This document shows positions 26,073 to 34,907 of a stretch of DNA of 64,000 nucleotides, in pieces. How positions within the stretch are numbered: the first letter of the stretch is position 1; each line of letters starts with the position of its first letter. Source of the DNA: G965247475 sp965247475 (GTDB lineage Bacteria; Chloroflexota; UBA11872); assembly GCA_965247475.1 (NCBI GenBank), contig OZ252016.1:620001-684000 (forward strand), in the 5' to 3' direction. The notes under the pieces were generated by a model. The model saw only the letters and a list, made by a program, of their open reading frames with translations, had not been told where the DNA came from and made no database searches. The translations under genes were made by a program, and so were the position numbers.

Positions 26073-27217
26073 GTCCGCCGCCGCAGCGCCGTGTGACGCG
26101 CGATGTTGAGCAGGATTCCCATCAGGACCAGGGACGCGAGCAACGACGACCCCCCGCGGCTGATGAACGGCAGCGTGATCCCGGTCACCGGGATCAGTGC
26201 GGTCACCACCGCCATGTTCACGAATGCCTGGAACGTCAATTGCGTGACGATCCCCACGGCCAGCACGCGCCCCAGCACATCCTCCCTGGCGGCCGCTATT
26301 TGGATGCCGCGCACGAACAGCGCCAGGAACATGGCGAGCAGCAAGGCCGTTCCGATCAGCCCGAATTCCTCGCCCAGCACGGCAAACACGCTGTCGGAGT
26401 CGGGCACGGGCAGTAGGAACTTCTGCGTCCCCAGACCCAGCCCGCGTCCGGTCGTGCCGCCGGACCCCATTGCGATCTGCGCCTGGGCCGCCTGGTAGCC
26501 TGTGTTGGCGGCGTCTGGATCGCGCGTAAGGAACGCCACCAGCCGGACTCGCTGGTATGAGTGGGCCATTACGGAGAGCGTCATGATGGCCAGACCCGCG
26601 AACGGGAACACCGCCAAGTGCCGCAGACGCGCCCCGGCCGCAAAGACCATTGACAGCGCCACCACTGCCATCGTTGCCGCGGTGCCCAGGTCGGGCTCCA
26701 GCAGCACCGGGATCACCACCAGCGCGATCAGGCCCCCGAACGCCAAGATGCTCACGCGCCACTCGCGGATGCGCGGTCCAAAGCGGTGGGCCATCGCCGC
26801 CAGCGCCAAGATCAGCGCGACCTTGGCGAACTCGCTCGGCTGCAGCGTGAAGTCGCCGATTCGAAACCAGCGCCGCGCGGCCAGACTCTGGTCGGGGTCG
26901 TCGACGAACAGCACCACCAGCAGCGCCAGCAGGGACGCGACCAGCGCGATCGGGGCGAAGCGCGCATACCGCCGGTAGTCCACGCGGCTCAACGCCACCG
27001 CGAGCGTGACGCCCATCAATGCAAAGATCATCTGCTGCACCGTCACCCGCTCGAACAGGGAGTCCTGACCGAGCACGGACGGCATCCGCGCGCTGGCCAC
27101 GATGACGACGCCCACGAGCGGCAGCACGACGGTTAGGAACAGCAGCACCGGGTCCAGCGCCGGCCACGACAGGGCGCTGGGCGGCCGCACCGCGCGGGAT
27201 CCGGCCTCGACCGACAT
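26069..27217 (-). CDS. ftsW: lipid II polymerase FtsW (SEDS family)
   Basis: 382 residues with about ten membrane helices. SEDS signature: SLAARRWFRIG, LQPSEFAKVALILALA, PDLGTAATM, GYQAAQAQIAMGSGGTTGRG, DSVFAVLGEEFG and PVTGITLPFISRGGSS. Forms the septal glycan polymerase with FtsI, whose stop codon overlaps this start by one base. The position next to ftsI and murG argues for FtsW rather than RodA. Confidence 0.95.
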   Translation of the reverse strand: MSVEAGSRAVRPPSALSWPALDPVLLFLTVVLPLVGVVIVASARMPSVLGQDSLFERVTVQQMIFALMGVTLAVALSRVDYRRYARFAPIALVASLLALLVVLFVDDPDQSLAARRWFRIGDFTLQPSEFAKVALILALAAMAHRFGPRIREWRVSILAFGGLIALVVIPVLLEPDLGTAATMAVVALSMVFAAGARLRHLAVFPFAGLAIMTLSVMAHSYQRVRLVAFLTRDPDAANTGYQAAQAQIAMGSGGTTGRGLGLGTQKFLLPVPDSDSVFAVLGEEFGLIGTALLLAMFLALFVRGIQIAAAREDVLGRVLAVGIVTQLTFQAFVNMAVVTALIPVTGITLPFISRGGSSLLASLVLMGILLNIARHTALRRRT

Positions 27218-29007
27218 CAGAACGCCCCACGCGGCGGGACCTTCAGGTGCGCGAGCACCCGCGCCATCACGCGTTGAAAGGTTGGCGATGCGACCTGTGA
27301 TCCAAAGAACGCGGTCTGCGGCCTGTGCAGAACTACCAGCGTCAGGATCTCCGGTCGCTCCAGCGGACCGAAGCCGATGTACGACGCGATCGAGATGTCA
27401 GGGAGGATCCGGCCGCCCGATGGAATCTCCGCGGTTCCGGTCTTGCCGGCGGTCCGGTATCCGGGGATCAACGCCAGATTCCCGGGGACCGCGGCCTCGG
27501 CCGACTCCATCATTTGAACCAGCGTGCGCGCCACGTCGGTGGAGACCACCCGCCGGACGCTCTCGGGCCGCACGACCTCTCGCGAACCGTCCGGCCGCAC
27601 GACTGCGCGCAGCACGTGTGGCTGCATCATCACGCCCTCGTTGGCCAGCGCGCCCACGGCCGTCGCGAGTTGCATTGGCGTGACCGATATCCCCTGACCG
27701 AACGAATTCGCCGCCAGGTCCGGCAGGAACCAGCCTTGGTCGCCTCGCCGCCGTACGATCCCGGCCACTTCACCCGCGATGTCCAGGCCCGTCGGCGCGC
27801 CGAACCCAAACCGCTCGACGTACTCGTAGAACCGGTTCGCCCCGATCTGGTCGGCCACGAAGATCGAGCCCGTATTGCTCGAGTTACGCAATATGCCGAC
27901 CATCGTCTGGTTCGGATACGCCTTGTCGTCCCAGTTCTTGAATTCCTGGCCGTGGTACGTCAAGGCGGCCGGCAGGTCGTGCCTCGTGTCAGGCGTGATG
28001 GCGCCGCTGTCCAGCCCGGCGGCCATCGTGACGAGCTTGAACGTGCTGCCGGGCTCGTAGACCAGACTCGTCGCGCGGTTGGCAAACTCGGGTCCGTACG
28101 CCTGGTACTCGTGGACCTTGGCCGGGTGGTACGAGGGGCGATTCGCCAGCGCGATCACCCCCCCCGTGCGTGGATTCAGGATGAGGATCGTCCCCGCGCT
28201 GGCCCCGTACCGCTCGAGCGCCGAATCCAGTTCCTGCTCCGCGATGTACTGGATCGTCCGATCGATCGTGAGCACCAGGTGCGAGCCATGCTTCGCCGGC
28301 ACGGCCGCGTAGCGCCCGGTCGGGATTCGGCGCCCCAGTCGGTCGAGATCGGCGCTCACCCGGCCCGCCGACCCTCGCAAGATGTCGTCGTACCAGGACT
28401 CCACGCCGGCCTGCCCATTGATCTCGCCAGCGCGTTCCGCGTTCTCGCCCACGAATCCCAGCACATGGGCTGCCAGCTCCTGATTGGGATACACCCGCAC
28501 GCGGTCGGGCTCCAGGCGGACCCCTGCCAGCGTGCCGTCGGCGATCAGGTCCGCGAGCTCCAGCTCCACGGACCCGTGGATCCCGCGAGCGATCAACGCG
28601 TATCGGCGTCGCGGATCTCCGATCTGCTCCACGATCGCTAGCGGGTCTGCGTCGAGCGTCCCACCGAGGCGGTCGGCCACGACGAACGGATCGCCCTCTC
28701 GATGAATGGTCGAGGGATCCGCGACCACGCGGCTCGCGCCCCGGCTGATCGCCAGCACGTCGCCGGTCCGATCGAAGATCGTGCCCCGCCGCGGATTGAT
28801 TTCCGTGCGCGACAGCAGCGCGCTCGACCCGCGCTCGCTCAGCTCGGCCGACTTGTTCACGTGCCAATCCACCAGCCGCCATCCCAGGGCGCCCGCCGCG
28901 CCGGTCGTCCCGAGCAGCATCATGACCAGCCGCCGCGATGGATCGGCCGGCTCGTCGGCAGGACGTGTGGGCCCGGTCCTATTCGCGGACGCTTGTGATC
29001 TCGGCAC
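27217..29007 (-). CDS. ftsI: peptidoglycan transpeptidase FtsI (class B PBP)
   Basis: 596 residues. One membrane helix at about 27-46, a pedestal domain (PRRGTIFDRTG), then the penicillin-binding domain: SxxK at 321-324 (EPGSTFKL), SSN at 376-378, and KTG in AGKTGTAEIP. Crosslinks septal peptidoglycan. No C-terminal PASTA repeats, unlike many Gram-positive relatives. The gene overlaps ftsL by 29 bp. The expected next genes murE, murF, mraY and murD are absent. Confidence 0.96.
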   Translation of the reverse strand: MPRSQASANRTGPTRPADEPADPSRRLVMMLLGTTGAAGALGWRLVDWHVNKSAELSERGSSALLSRTEINPRRGTIFDRTGDVLAISRGASRVVADPSTIHREGDPFVVADRLGGTLDADPLAIVEQIGDPRRRYALIARGIHGSVELELADLIADGTLAGVRLEPDRVRVYPNQELAAHVLGFVGENAERAGEINGQAGVESWYDDILRGSAGRVSADLDRLGRRIPTGRYAAVPAKHGSHLVLTIDRTIQYIAEQELDSALERYGASAGTILILNPRTGGVIALANRPSYHPAKVHEYQAYGPEFANRATSLVYEPGSTFKLVTMAAGLDSGAITPDTRHDLPAALTYHGQEFKNWDDKAYPNQTMVGILRNSSNTGSIFVADQIGANRFYEYVERFGFGAPTGLDIAGEVAGIVRRRGDQGWFLPDLAANSFGQGISVTPMQLATAVGALANEGVMMQPHVLRAVVRPDGSREVVRPESVRRVVSTDVARTLVQMMESAEAAVPGNLALIPGYRTAGKTGTAEIPSGGRILPDISIASYIGFGPLERPEILTLVVLHRPQTAFFGSQVASPTFQRVMARVLAHLKVPPRGAF

Positions 29008-29443
29008 CGATCGCCCTTACGATGGCTTCCCACCACGAGGTCTGGCGCAGCGGTTCTGGCGGAGCCGCCCACAGCGGTAGATCGAACGAGACGCCCGGCG
29101 GCAGGGGTCGGGCGCGCATGAACACCGGCCGCGACGGATGCCGCATGCCGAGGTCCGTGAACGCGGTGCGCGTGACCGACGGCAGATCGTCGATCACGGC
29201 CAGATCCGCCAGCAGCCCTTGACGCTCGAGCTCCACGGCGTCCAACCGCAGCTCGAAGCGCTGAACCTCCCCGCCCACCCGGACCAGCGACTGTGTCTGC
29301 TGCATCCAGACCATGGCCAGCACGAATGCCGCCGCGATGACCGCCAGCACCACCCGCAGGGGGCTGATCGGCCGCGGGATCAAGCGACCCACGTGGTCGC
29401 GCCAGGTGGATCGACGCAGCAGGGGCTGCTCGCGGATGGCCAT
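28979..29443 (-). CDS. ftsL: FtsL-like division protein
   Basis: 154 residues from ATG 29443 (MAIREQPLLRR), whose ATG overlaps the rsmH stop (TGATG). Basic cytoplasmic N-terminus, one membrane helix at about 30-52, then a heptad-like segment (VGGEVQRFELRLDAVELERQGLLADLA) and a Pro-rich extracellular tail. FtsL sequences are poorly conserved; the call rests on topology, coiled-coil-like pattern and position between rsmH and ftsI. Confidence 0.75.
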   Translation of the reverse strand: MAIREQPLLRRSTWRDHVGRLIPRPISPLRVVLAVIAAAFVLAMVWMQQTQSLVRVGGEVQRFELRLDAVELERQGLLADLAVIDDLPSVTRTAFTDLGMRHPSRPVFMRARPLPPGVSFDLPLWAAPPEPLRQTSWWEAIVRAIGAEITSVRE

Positions 29444-30324
29444 CACGCCGACTCCAGCACGCGCACGGCGCGCAGACGTGCGCTGCGAGATCGCGGATTG
29501 GCGACTACTTCGTCCCGCGCCGGGCGCACGATCTTGCGCGTGAGCAGCTCCGCCGCGCCCGCGCGCGCCCACGCGCGAAAGCGCTCCTTCACGATCCGGT
29601 CTTCGAGGCTGTGAAACGCAATCGTCACGATGCGTCCGTCCGGCGCCGTGAGGTCCAGTGCACGGTCCAGGCCTTGATCCAGCGCGCCCAGCTCGTCGTT
29701 GGTCGCGATCCGCAGCGCCTGAAATGTCCGCGTCGCGGGATGAATCCGGTGACGGCCGGGCAGCGCGCCGGCCACCACCCGCGCCAGTTCGCCCGTGGTC
29801 GTGAGCGGCCGGCGATCCACGATTCGACGCGCGATCCGGCGCGATCGGCGCTCGTCGCCGTACTGCCGAATCAGCGCCGCGAGCTCATGCTCGGGGAGTT
29901 CATTGACGAGCGCGCCCGCCGGGCGCCCGCTGGTCGGATCCAAACGCATGTCAATCGGACCGTCGAGGCGAAACGAGAAGCCGCGCTCGGCGGCGCCCAG
30001 CTGCGGCCACGACACGCCCAGGTCCATCAGCACCCCGTCCGCCTGAGGGAATCCGTGCGCGCGGGCCAGCGGCGTCAGCGCGCTGAAGTTTCCGTGGGCG
30101 GCGGTCACCCGATCGTCGTCGGCGAAGGCCCTCCGCAGCGCCCGCGTCGCCGCGGGGTCCGCATCCAGGGCCAGCACGCGGTCGGCGCCCGCGCGCAGCA
30201 ACGCGGAAGTATGGCCGCCGGCGCCTGCCGTCGCGTCCACGTACGCCCCTCCCCGTCGCGCCCCGATCAGATGCACGACGGCATCGACGAGTACGGGTCG
30301 ATGGACCCGCGGCTCGTCCGTCAC
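29443..30324 (-). CDS. rsmH: 16S rRNA (cytosine1402-N4)-methyltransferase
   Basis: 293 residues. SAM-dependent methylation of C1402 in the ribosomal P site. HRPVLVDAVV start, DATAGAGGHTSALL (motif I), LMDLGVSWPQL, RGFSFRLDGPIDMRLD, FQALRIATNDEL and AFHSLEDRIVKERFR are diagnostic. It lies 54 bp after mraZ in the standard dcw position. Confidence 0.97.
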   Translation of the reverse strand: MTDEPRVHRPVLVDAVVHLIGARRGGAYVDATAGAGGHTSALLRAGADRVLALDADPAATRALRRAFADDDRVTAAHGNFSALTPLARAHGFPQADGVLMDLGVSWPQLGAAERGFSFRLDGPIDMRLDPTSGRPAGALVNELPEHELAALIRQYGDERRSRRIARRIVDRRPLTTTGELARVVAGALPGRHRIHPATRTFQALRIATNDELGALDQGLDRALDLTAPDGRIVTIAFHSLEDRIVKERFRAWARAGAAELLTRKIVRPARDEVVANPRSRSARLRAVRVLESA

Positions 30325-30378
30325 GCGGGTTGGTGTGTGTGGGGCGCGGGGGAGGCGCCGCGTCCCACACAGAACACC

Positions 30379-30825
30379 CTAAGTTGAGCGCGGAGCGCCT
30401 CCGCCAGCGCGCCGCATGATGTCGGACGCGGCCAGGTCGATGCGCTCGCGGCGCGATCGCCATTCGCCTCCGTCCCACAGTTCAATTTGGTCACCGACGC
30501 CGAGCACCACGACTTCCTTCGCGAGCCCGGCGTAGTCCCGGAGATGTCCCGGGAGCACGATTCGACCTTGGCGGTCGAAGCTGACCTCCTCCGCCGCTCC
30601 GAAGAGACGGCGTTTGGTATCGCGTACGTCTGGGTCCAGCGGGTCGAGCGCATTGAGACTCCGCTCGGTCGCCCGCCAGAGGTCGGTCGGGTAGAACGTC
30701 ACGCAGCGTTCGGCGCCAACTGTCACCGTTCCACCCTCTGGTATCTGCGACCGTAGCTTGCTGGGCAGGGCGAGCCGCCCCTTGGCGTCCAACTGATGGA
30801 CGAACGTTCCCTTGAAGCCCGGCAT
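30379..30825 (-). CDS. mraZ: transcriptional regulator MraZ
   Basis: 148 residues. Two AbrB-like SpoVT domains: FVHQLDAKGRLALPSKLR and, in the second half, FDRQGRIVLPGHLRDYAGL. MraZ binds tandem TGGGN boxes and represses or tunes its own dcw operon; such boxes lie 44-68 bp upstream. The ATG lacks a strong Shine-Dalgarno; an AGGAGG lies 33 nt upstream without an in-frame start nearby. Confidence 0.95.
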   Translation of the reverse strand: MPGFKGTFVHQLDAKGRLALPSKLRSQIPEGGTVTVGAERCVTFYPTDLWRATERSLNALDPLDPDVRDTKRRLFGAAEEVSFDRQGRIVLPGHLRDYAGLAKEVVVLGVGDQIELWDGGEWRSRRERIDLAASDIMRRAGGGAPRST

Positions 30826-30868
30826 TCGGTCGTCGCCAGCCGAAGCAGCGGACCCCGGCCTCCTGATT

Positions 30869-30893
30869 CCCCACGTTTACCCACCGAACACCA
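30869..30893 (-). promoter_or_regulatory. MraZ box array (operator of the dcw cluster)
   Basis: On the minus strand three pentamers lie exactly 10 bp apart: TGGTG (30889-30893), TGGGT (30879-30883) and TGGGG (30869-30873). This is the TGGGN-N5 repeat pattern bound by MraZ, positioned between the promoter and mraZ as in E. coli. A TGGGG and TGGTG pair further upstream, within the promoter spacer, may extend binding. Confidence 0.85.
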
Positions 30894-30916
30894 CTTGAGT
30901 GGCAATTCGACCGTGA

Positions 30917-30945
30917 ATTGCACCACAATCCCCACCGCCCGTCAA
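30917..30945 (-). promoter_or_regulatory. promoter of the mraZ/dcw operon
   Basis: TTGACG (30940-30945), 17-bp spacer, TGCAAT (30917-30922) on the minus strand. Five of six and four of six consensus bases, located immediately upstream of the MraZ boxes, so repression by MraZ in the initial transcribed region is plausible. Confidence 0.65.
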
Positions 30946-30988
30946 ACCGATGCTCGGACGCCGAAACGGAATCCCGCCCGCGTGGCCT

Positions 30989-31414
30989 CTAAGGAAGCGC
31001 GGAATGGTCGGCGCGGGTCTTGTCGAGCGCCCAGTTCGCCAGCCGGTCGGCCATGGCGTTCGCGCCCCGGGGCACGTGCTCATACGAAACGACCATGTCG
31101 TCCGACAGCGCCTCCCGCACGCGCTCGCGCAGCGCGGCGAGCGCGGCGTTCTTGACCTTCCACTCGCCCTTGAGCTGACGGACGGTGAGCTCGCTGTCCA
31201 GCCGGAACAGCACGTCGGTGCCGCCCAGCAGGCCCGCGAGGCGCGCCCCCGTCAGCACCGCGTGGTACTCGGCCTGATTGTTGGTCATCACACCCAGCCG
31301 CAGCGCCGCGCGCCCAACAATCGCCCCGGCCTCGTCGAGCAGCGCGACCCCAACCGCCGCCTCGCCCGGGTTGCCCCGGCTCGCGCCGTCGCAGTGCACG
31401 ATCAGTCGCGTCAT
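30989..31414 (-). CDS. RNase HI-like protein
   Basis: 141 residues from ATG 31414. RNase H fold: first Asp in IVHCDGASRGNPGEAAVG, Glu in NNQAEYHAVL, Asp in LFRLDSELTVRQLKGEW and a C-terminal Asn/Asp region ANAMADRLAN. It is of the plant/archaeal-like short type that lacks the basic protrusion of E. coli RnhA. Likely degrades RNA in RNA:DNA hybrids. It is co-directional with mraZ but separated by the dcw promoter, so is not in the operon. Confidence 0.85.
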   Translation of the reverse strand: MTRLIVHCDGASRGNPGEAAVGVALLDEAGAIVGRAALRLGVMTNNQAEYHAVLTGARLAGLLGGTDVLFRLDSELTVRQLKGEWKVKNAALAALRERVREALSDDMVVSYEHVPRGANAMADRLANWALDKTRADHSALP

Positions 31415-31497
31415 GCTGGCGGATGCGTCGCGTCGTGGGTGAGGTCGGCGACAATGGTACCGACGGCGGGGACGCGCCATGGTGAGAGGTTTGATCG

Positions 31498-32307
31498 ATG
31501 AGCTCGGCCGGCGAGCCGCTCGATTCGGTCGTGATACCGGCGGGTGCGGCGCCCGTTGCTGCGGCCGACCCTTTCGAGGTGTTTGCGTCCGAGCTTGGCC
31601 GCGGCGCTGAGTGGTATCTCGCGGCGCTGCGGGCCGCGCGCGAGTGGCGGACCGAGTCGGAGACGCTGCGCGGCCGTCGCGTGAGCTACCTCGTTGGCGG
31701 TGAGGCGCTCGACCTGTTGCTGGTGATCGAACGCTTGGCCGCCGAGCAGCGCTCTCGGATCGACCGCCCAGAGCTGCGACGCTTGATATTCGATGGCGAG
31801 CCCCCAATGTCCGTTCCGGAGGCGACCTTTGCGACCGCGCTTGGCCCGGTCAGGTACAAGGCCTACCTCAATTTCTTCTACGGCGTGACCGTCGAGGAGG
31901 CCCTGCTGAGCGTGGCGGAGCGTGAGGTCTCCAAGTCGCACGCACTGGATGCGCTTGGGAGTCGCGACCCGTATGAGCGGATCTACGCGGCGAGCCGCGA
32001 TGAGCTGCTCGTCGCCTTTGGCGAGCAGCGCGGCAGCCCGGTGCGTGAGCGGCTCCCCTGGCCCGAGGCCAAAGAGTTCACCTACTGGTTGTTTCGCTAT
32101 CGGCTCCGCACACAGCCGCCGCCTCGGATGGCCAGCGATACCAAGAAGGCGCTCGATCTGCTGCGCGAGCTGCGCGGCCTCGCGCCGGGCGCCTCGCCCG
32201 ACCCGCTGCGGCCCGACGCGGCCGACGGCTTCGCCGATCCCGAGGCGCTCGGATCGCCCCTTGTCGTGGACGTTGAGCCTCGTATGGGGGCGAGCGGACG
32301 CGGCTAG
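31498..32307 (+). CDS. uncharacterised soluble protein
   Basis: Not recognised. 269 residues, acidic and Arg/Leu/Glu-rich, predicted mainly helical, no signal peptide or membrane segment. Recognisable blocks are RGRRVSYLVGGEALDLLLVIERL, split by a basic turn, and the aromatic VRYKAYLNFFYG near the centre, then EFTYWLFRYRL in the C-terminal third. The RNase H gene lies divergently 83 bp away. Strong coding bias and length make it real. Confidence 0.7.
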   Translation: MSSAGEPLDSVVIPAGAAPVAAADPFEVFASELGRGAEWYLAALRAAREWRTESETLRGRRVSYLVGGEALDLLLVIERLAAEQRSRIDRPELRRLIFDGEPPMSVPEATFATALGPVRYKAYLNFFYGVTVEEALLSVAEREVSKSHALDALGSRDPYERIYAASRDELLVAFGEQRGSPVRERLPWPEAKEFTYWLFRYRLRTQPPPRMASDTKKALDLLRELRGLAPGASPDPLRPDAADGFADPEALGSPLVVDVEPRMGASGRG

Positions 32308-32376
32308 CGGACCGTGGCCCGCGGTTCACCCGCGCCACGGCCTGCCTCCCATGTCATTCGGAGCCGTTCCCTCCGG

Positions 32377-32429
32377 TCATTCCGAGGCGCAGCCGAGGAA
32401 TCTCATGGCCGCCGAACCATCGAAGGAGC
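32377..32429 (+). repeat. dispersed intergenic repeat, copy 1
   Basis: The stretch beginning TCATTCCGAG and containing GAGGAATCTCA resembles 35046-35093. It is a short repeat type common between genes in high-GC genomes; it lies between the unknown gene and the convergent transporter, overlapping the first base pairs beyond its stop. Confidence 0.5.
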
Positions 32430-33824
32430 CTATCCCTCACGGTGCGCCGCCGCCGAACCACGCAGGTCTTGCGCGCTGTACGGCGACTGTCCGCGAATCA
32501 ACGACACGACCACCGCCGCCGCGGCCAGCACCGCGGCGGCCGCGAAGACGGTGCGGAACGCATCCACCGTGTCGAGCGGAGCGGCCACCGTCGCCGCCAC
32601 GCCCACCTGCACCAGCACGATCGTGCCCCACAGCGCTTGACCTGACGCCATTGACATGTTGCGGGCCAGCGCCATCACCGCGCCGGCCTGGCTGCGGGAC
32701 TGCGGTGGCGCGGCGCCCATCAGCGAGCTCCCGTTGGCACTGTTGAACAGTCCAAGCCCAACCCCGCCGACCGCGAGTCGCGCAACCACTGCGAGTGTTG
32801 GCGAGTCCCCGCCGAGCGTCGCGAGCGACGCCAGACTTCCAGTGAACAGCACGAGCCCGGCGGTCGCGACGATCCGCGGCCCGAATCGGTCCGAGAGCAC
32901 GCCGCCGGCCAGCCCGACTAGGCTCATCAAGGCCGGCAGGGTGGCGAGCACCAGACCCACCTGCGCCACCTTGAGGCCGCGCACGTTCTCCAGATAGAAG
33001 GGCAACAGCAGCACCTGCGCGGCAACTCCGCTGAACGCGAGAAACGATGCCAGGCTCGCCGCGCTGAACTCCCGGATTCTGAATAGCCGTAGATCGATGG
33101 TCGGGTTCGGCACGCGATGCTGCCGCCACAGCGCGGTTCCGAGCACCGCCGCGCCCAGCGCCAGTGACACGACCACCTGCGGTGCGCCGGCGCTGCTGGT
33201 CTGAATCTGATTCAGTCCGAACAGCAGCAGCACCAACCCGGCAATCAGGCCCGCGCTGCCGATGAAATCGAACTGACCGCCGCGCGCGGGCTGTCCTGCT
33301 GGAAGCACTCGAAGTCCCAGCAGCACGCCGGCCACACCCACCGGCACGTTGATGAAGAAGATGAACGGCCAGCTCAGCGCCCCCAGCACCGCGCCGCCCA
33401 CCATCGGCCCGGCCACCAGCCCGATCGACACAGCGCCCAGCACGATCCCGAGCGCGCGCCCTCGTTCGTGTGCGGGAAACACATCCAGCGCCAGCGCGGG
33501 GCTGATCGCCTGCATCGCGGCGCCGCCGATCGCCTGGACGATCCGGAACCCGATCAGGAACCAGATATTCGGCGCGAATCCTGCCAGGAGCGAGCCGAGC
33601 GTGAATACAACGAAGCCTTGCAGGAAGAGCCGCCGTTGCCCCAGGATTTCCGCCGCCCGTCCGGCGGGCATCAGCAGCCCCGCGATGACCAGCAGATACG
33701 CCAGCACGACCCACTGCACGGCCACGAACGGTGCATCGAGGTCGGCGACCAGCGTCGGCAGCGAGACGTTCACGATGCTCGCGTCGAGCGTGGCCATGAA
33801 TACGCCGCTCGCGACGACCGCCAT
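32430..33824 (-). CDS. MFS drug/solute transporter, DHA2 (EmrB/QacA) family
   Basis: 464 residues with about 14 hydrophobic helices. Motif D1-type FMATLDASIVNVSLPTL at the start, GRAAEILGQRRLFLQG (motif A), RIVQAIGGAAMQA and GLVAGPMVGG (antiporter motif C: GxxxGPxxGG) in helix 5. This family exports drugs or metabolites with proton antiport. ATG 33824 is used; the frame continues upstream without a start. No regulator gene is next to it. Confidence 0.9.
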   Translation of the reverse strand: MAVVASGVFMATLDASIVNVSLPTLVADLDAPFVAVQWVVLAYLLVIAGLLMPAGRAAEILGQRRLFLQGFVVFTLGSLLAGFAPNIWFLIGFRIVQAIGGAAMQAISPALALDVFPAHERGRALGIVLGAVSIGLVAGPMVGGAVLGALSWPFIFFINVPVGVAGVLLGLRVLPAGQPARGGQFDFIGSAGLIAGLVLLLFGLNQIQTSSAGAPQVVVSLALGAAVLGTALWRQHRVPNPTIDLRLFRIREFSAASLASFLAFSGVAAQVLLLPFYLENVRGLKVAQVGLVLATLPALMSLVGLAGGVLSDRFGPRIVATAGLVLFTGSLASLATLGGDSPTLAVVARLAVGGVGLGLFNSANGSSLMGAAPPQSRSQAGAVMALARNMSMASGQALWGTIVLVQVGVAATVAAPLDTVDAFRTVFAAAAVLAAAAVVVSLIRGQSPYSAQDLRGSAAAHREG

Positions 33825-33952
33825 CGTCGCCCACTTCGGGTCGAGTCGGCGCAGCGTGATCGGCGGAGTCCTCAGGGGACGTCTGATGGCCGCGCCATGC
33901 TACTGGAGCGCGGCCGCCCTCTCCGAGCGTTCTGCCCCGGCGTTCGGGCGCG

Positions 33953-34393
33953 CTACGCGAGCGATCGACCGAACTGCACCAGTTCGGCCGCGATCCGTTC
34001 CACGTCCTCGGGCGTCAACTCGTCGGTCAACGGGATCGCGACCAGCGACGCGTCGTCGTCGCCGGCGTATCCGGGAACCCGTGTCAGGTTGTCGCGGAGC
34101 GCGGCAAGGTACTCGTCCGGAACCCCGCGCCGGCGCATGAGGTTGAACCCCACCTCCACCCGCGGAAGCTTGTGACGACGGTCGGGCGCGTACAGCCACG
34201 CGACCGTTGTCAGTCCGTCTCGATACGGGGTCTGAAAGGCGAACCCGCGGCGCAACGGCCTGAGCGGCAGACCGGCCTGCTGCCAGCGGCCCAGCAAGTG
34301 CTCGCCCAGCGCAAACAGCTCCTGCGGCATCGACCGCTGCAATGCGCGCACTTCCGGGTCGTCGATCCCGAACGTCCGGAAGTCCTCGTCCAC
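33953..34393 (-). CDS. uncharacterised small soluble protein
   Basis: Not recognised. 146 residues from GTG 34393 (preceded by AGGCGA). Contains FAFQTPYRDGLTTVAWLY, the conserved-looking KLPRVEVGFNLMRRRGV, and a C-terminal helix VERIAAELVQFGRSLA. Alpha/beta in pattern with no transmembrane segment. It lies 40 bp after the following bactofilin-like gene in the same direction, so the two may be co-transcribed. Confidence 0.6.
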   Translation of the reverse strand: MDEDFRTFGIDDPEVRALQRSMPQELFALGEHLLGRWQQAGLPLRPLRRGFAFQTPYRDGLTTVAWLYAPDRRHKLPRVEVGFNLMRRRGVPDEYLAALRDNLTRVPGYAGDDDASLVAIPLTDELTPEDVERIAAELVQFGRSLA

Positions 34394-34433
34394 TACGTCG
34401 CCTGCGCCGACGCCACGGCCGCCCCGTTGGCCC

Positions 34434-34907
34434 TTAGTTCTTGAGCAGCCAGGCGGCCAGTCGCGCGAGCAGTGACGACATCCCCAGCGCCACGCCAAAG
34501 GCGATCGCGGCGCGGGTGCTCATGAGCGCGCGCACGTTGCCCTGCACGTTGCCGCCGATCACGGCGAGACTCAGGACGCGGTCGGCCTGAATGTTGCCGC
34601 CGGCAACCCACGATGCGAATACGTTGTTCAGTTGAACGTTGCCGCCCACGCTCACACCAATGGCGCTGTTGCGCACGCGCCCCGCTCGAGCCGCGCTCAC
34701 GCCGATCGCGCTCTGCGCCGCGTCGAGCGTCTCCGAACGGCTGAGCGTCAGCGCGGAATGCTTGGCCTCGATCTGATCCGCGTCGACTCGCTGAACCGCC
34801 GTGCGCTCGACGCGCAACCGTGGGGCTGCGAGGGAACTCGGGTCTGCATGGGCGACCGGGAAGTTGCGGCGCCGCGTCGGTGGTGACGGCGTGTCTGAAT
34901 TGCTCAT
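34434..34907 (-). CDS. beta-helix (bactofilin-like) protein with C-terminal membrane helix
   Basis: 157 residues from ATG 34907 (MSNSDTPSPP). Residues about 30-125 show a short-period beta-solenoid pattern with small and hydrophobic residues alternating: VDADQIEAKHSAL, AAQSAIGVSAARAG, NSAIGVSVGGNVQLNN, GGNIQADRVLSL, GGNVQGNVRAL. A hydrophobic helix follows (about 132-154, ending LLKN). This is like polymer-forming bactofilins but with a membrane anchor; a scaffold role is inference. Probably co-transcribed with the next gene. Confidence 0.6.
   Translation of the reverse strand: MSNSDTPSPPTRRRNFPVAHADPSSLAAPRLRVERTAVQRVDADQIEAKHSALTLSRSETLDAAQSAIGVSAARAGRVRNSAIGVSVGGNVQLNNVFASWVAGGNIQADRVLSLAVIGGNVQGNVRALMSTRAAIAFGVALGMSSLLARLAAWLLKN

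Noticed and set aside
30723..30935. Alternative upstream gene overlapping mraZ
   Set aside because: It is in a different frame and covers the MraZ boxes and SD; no family resemblance.
30989..31807. N-terminal extension of the RNase H protein
   Set aside because: The extra 130 residues are Arg/Pro-rich and overlap a divergent gene; ATG 31414 fits the fold exactly.
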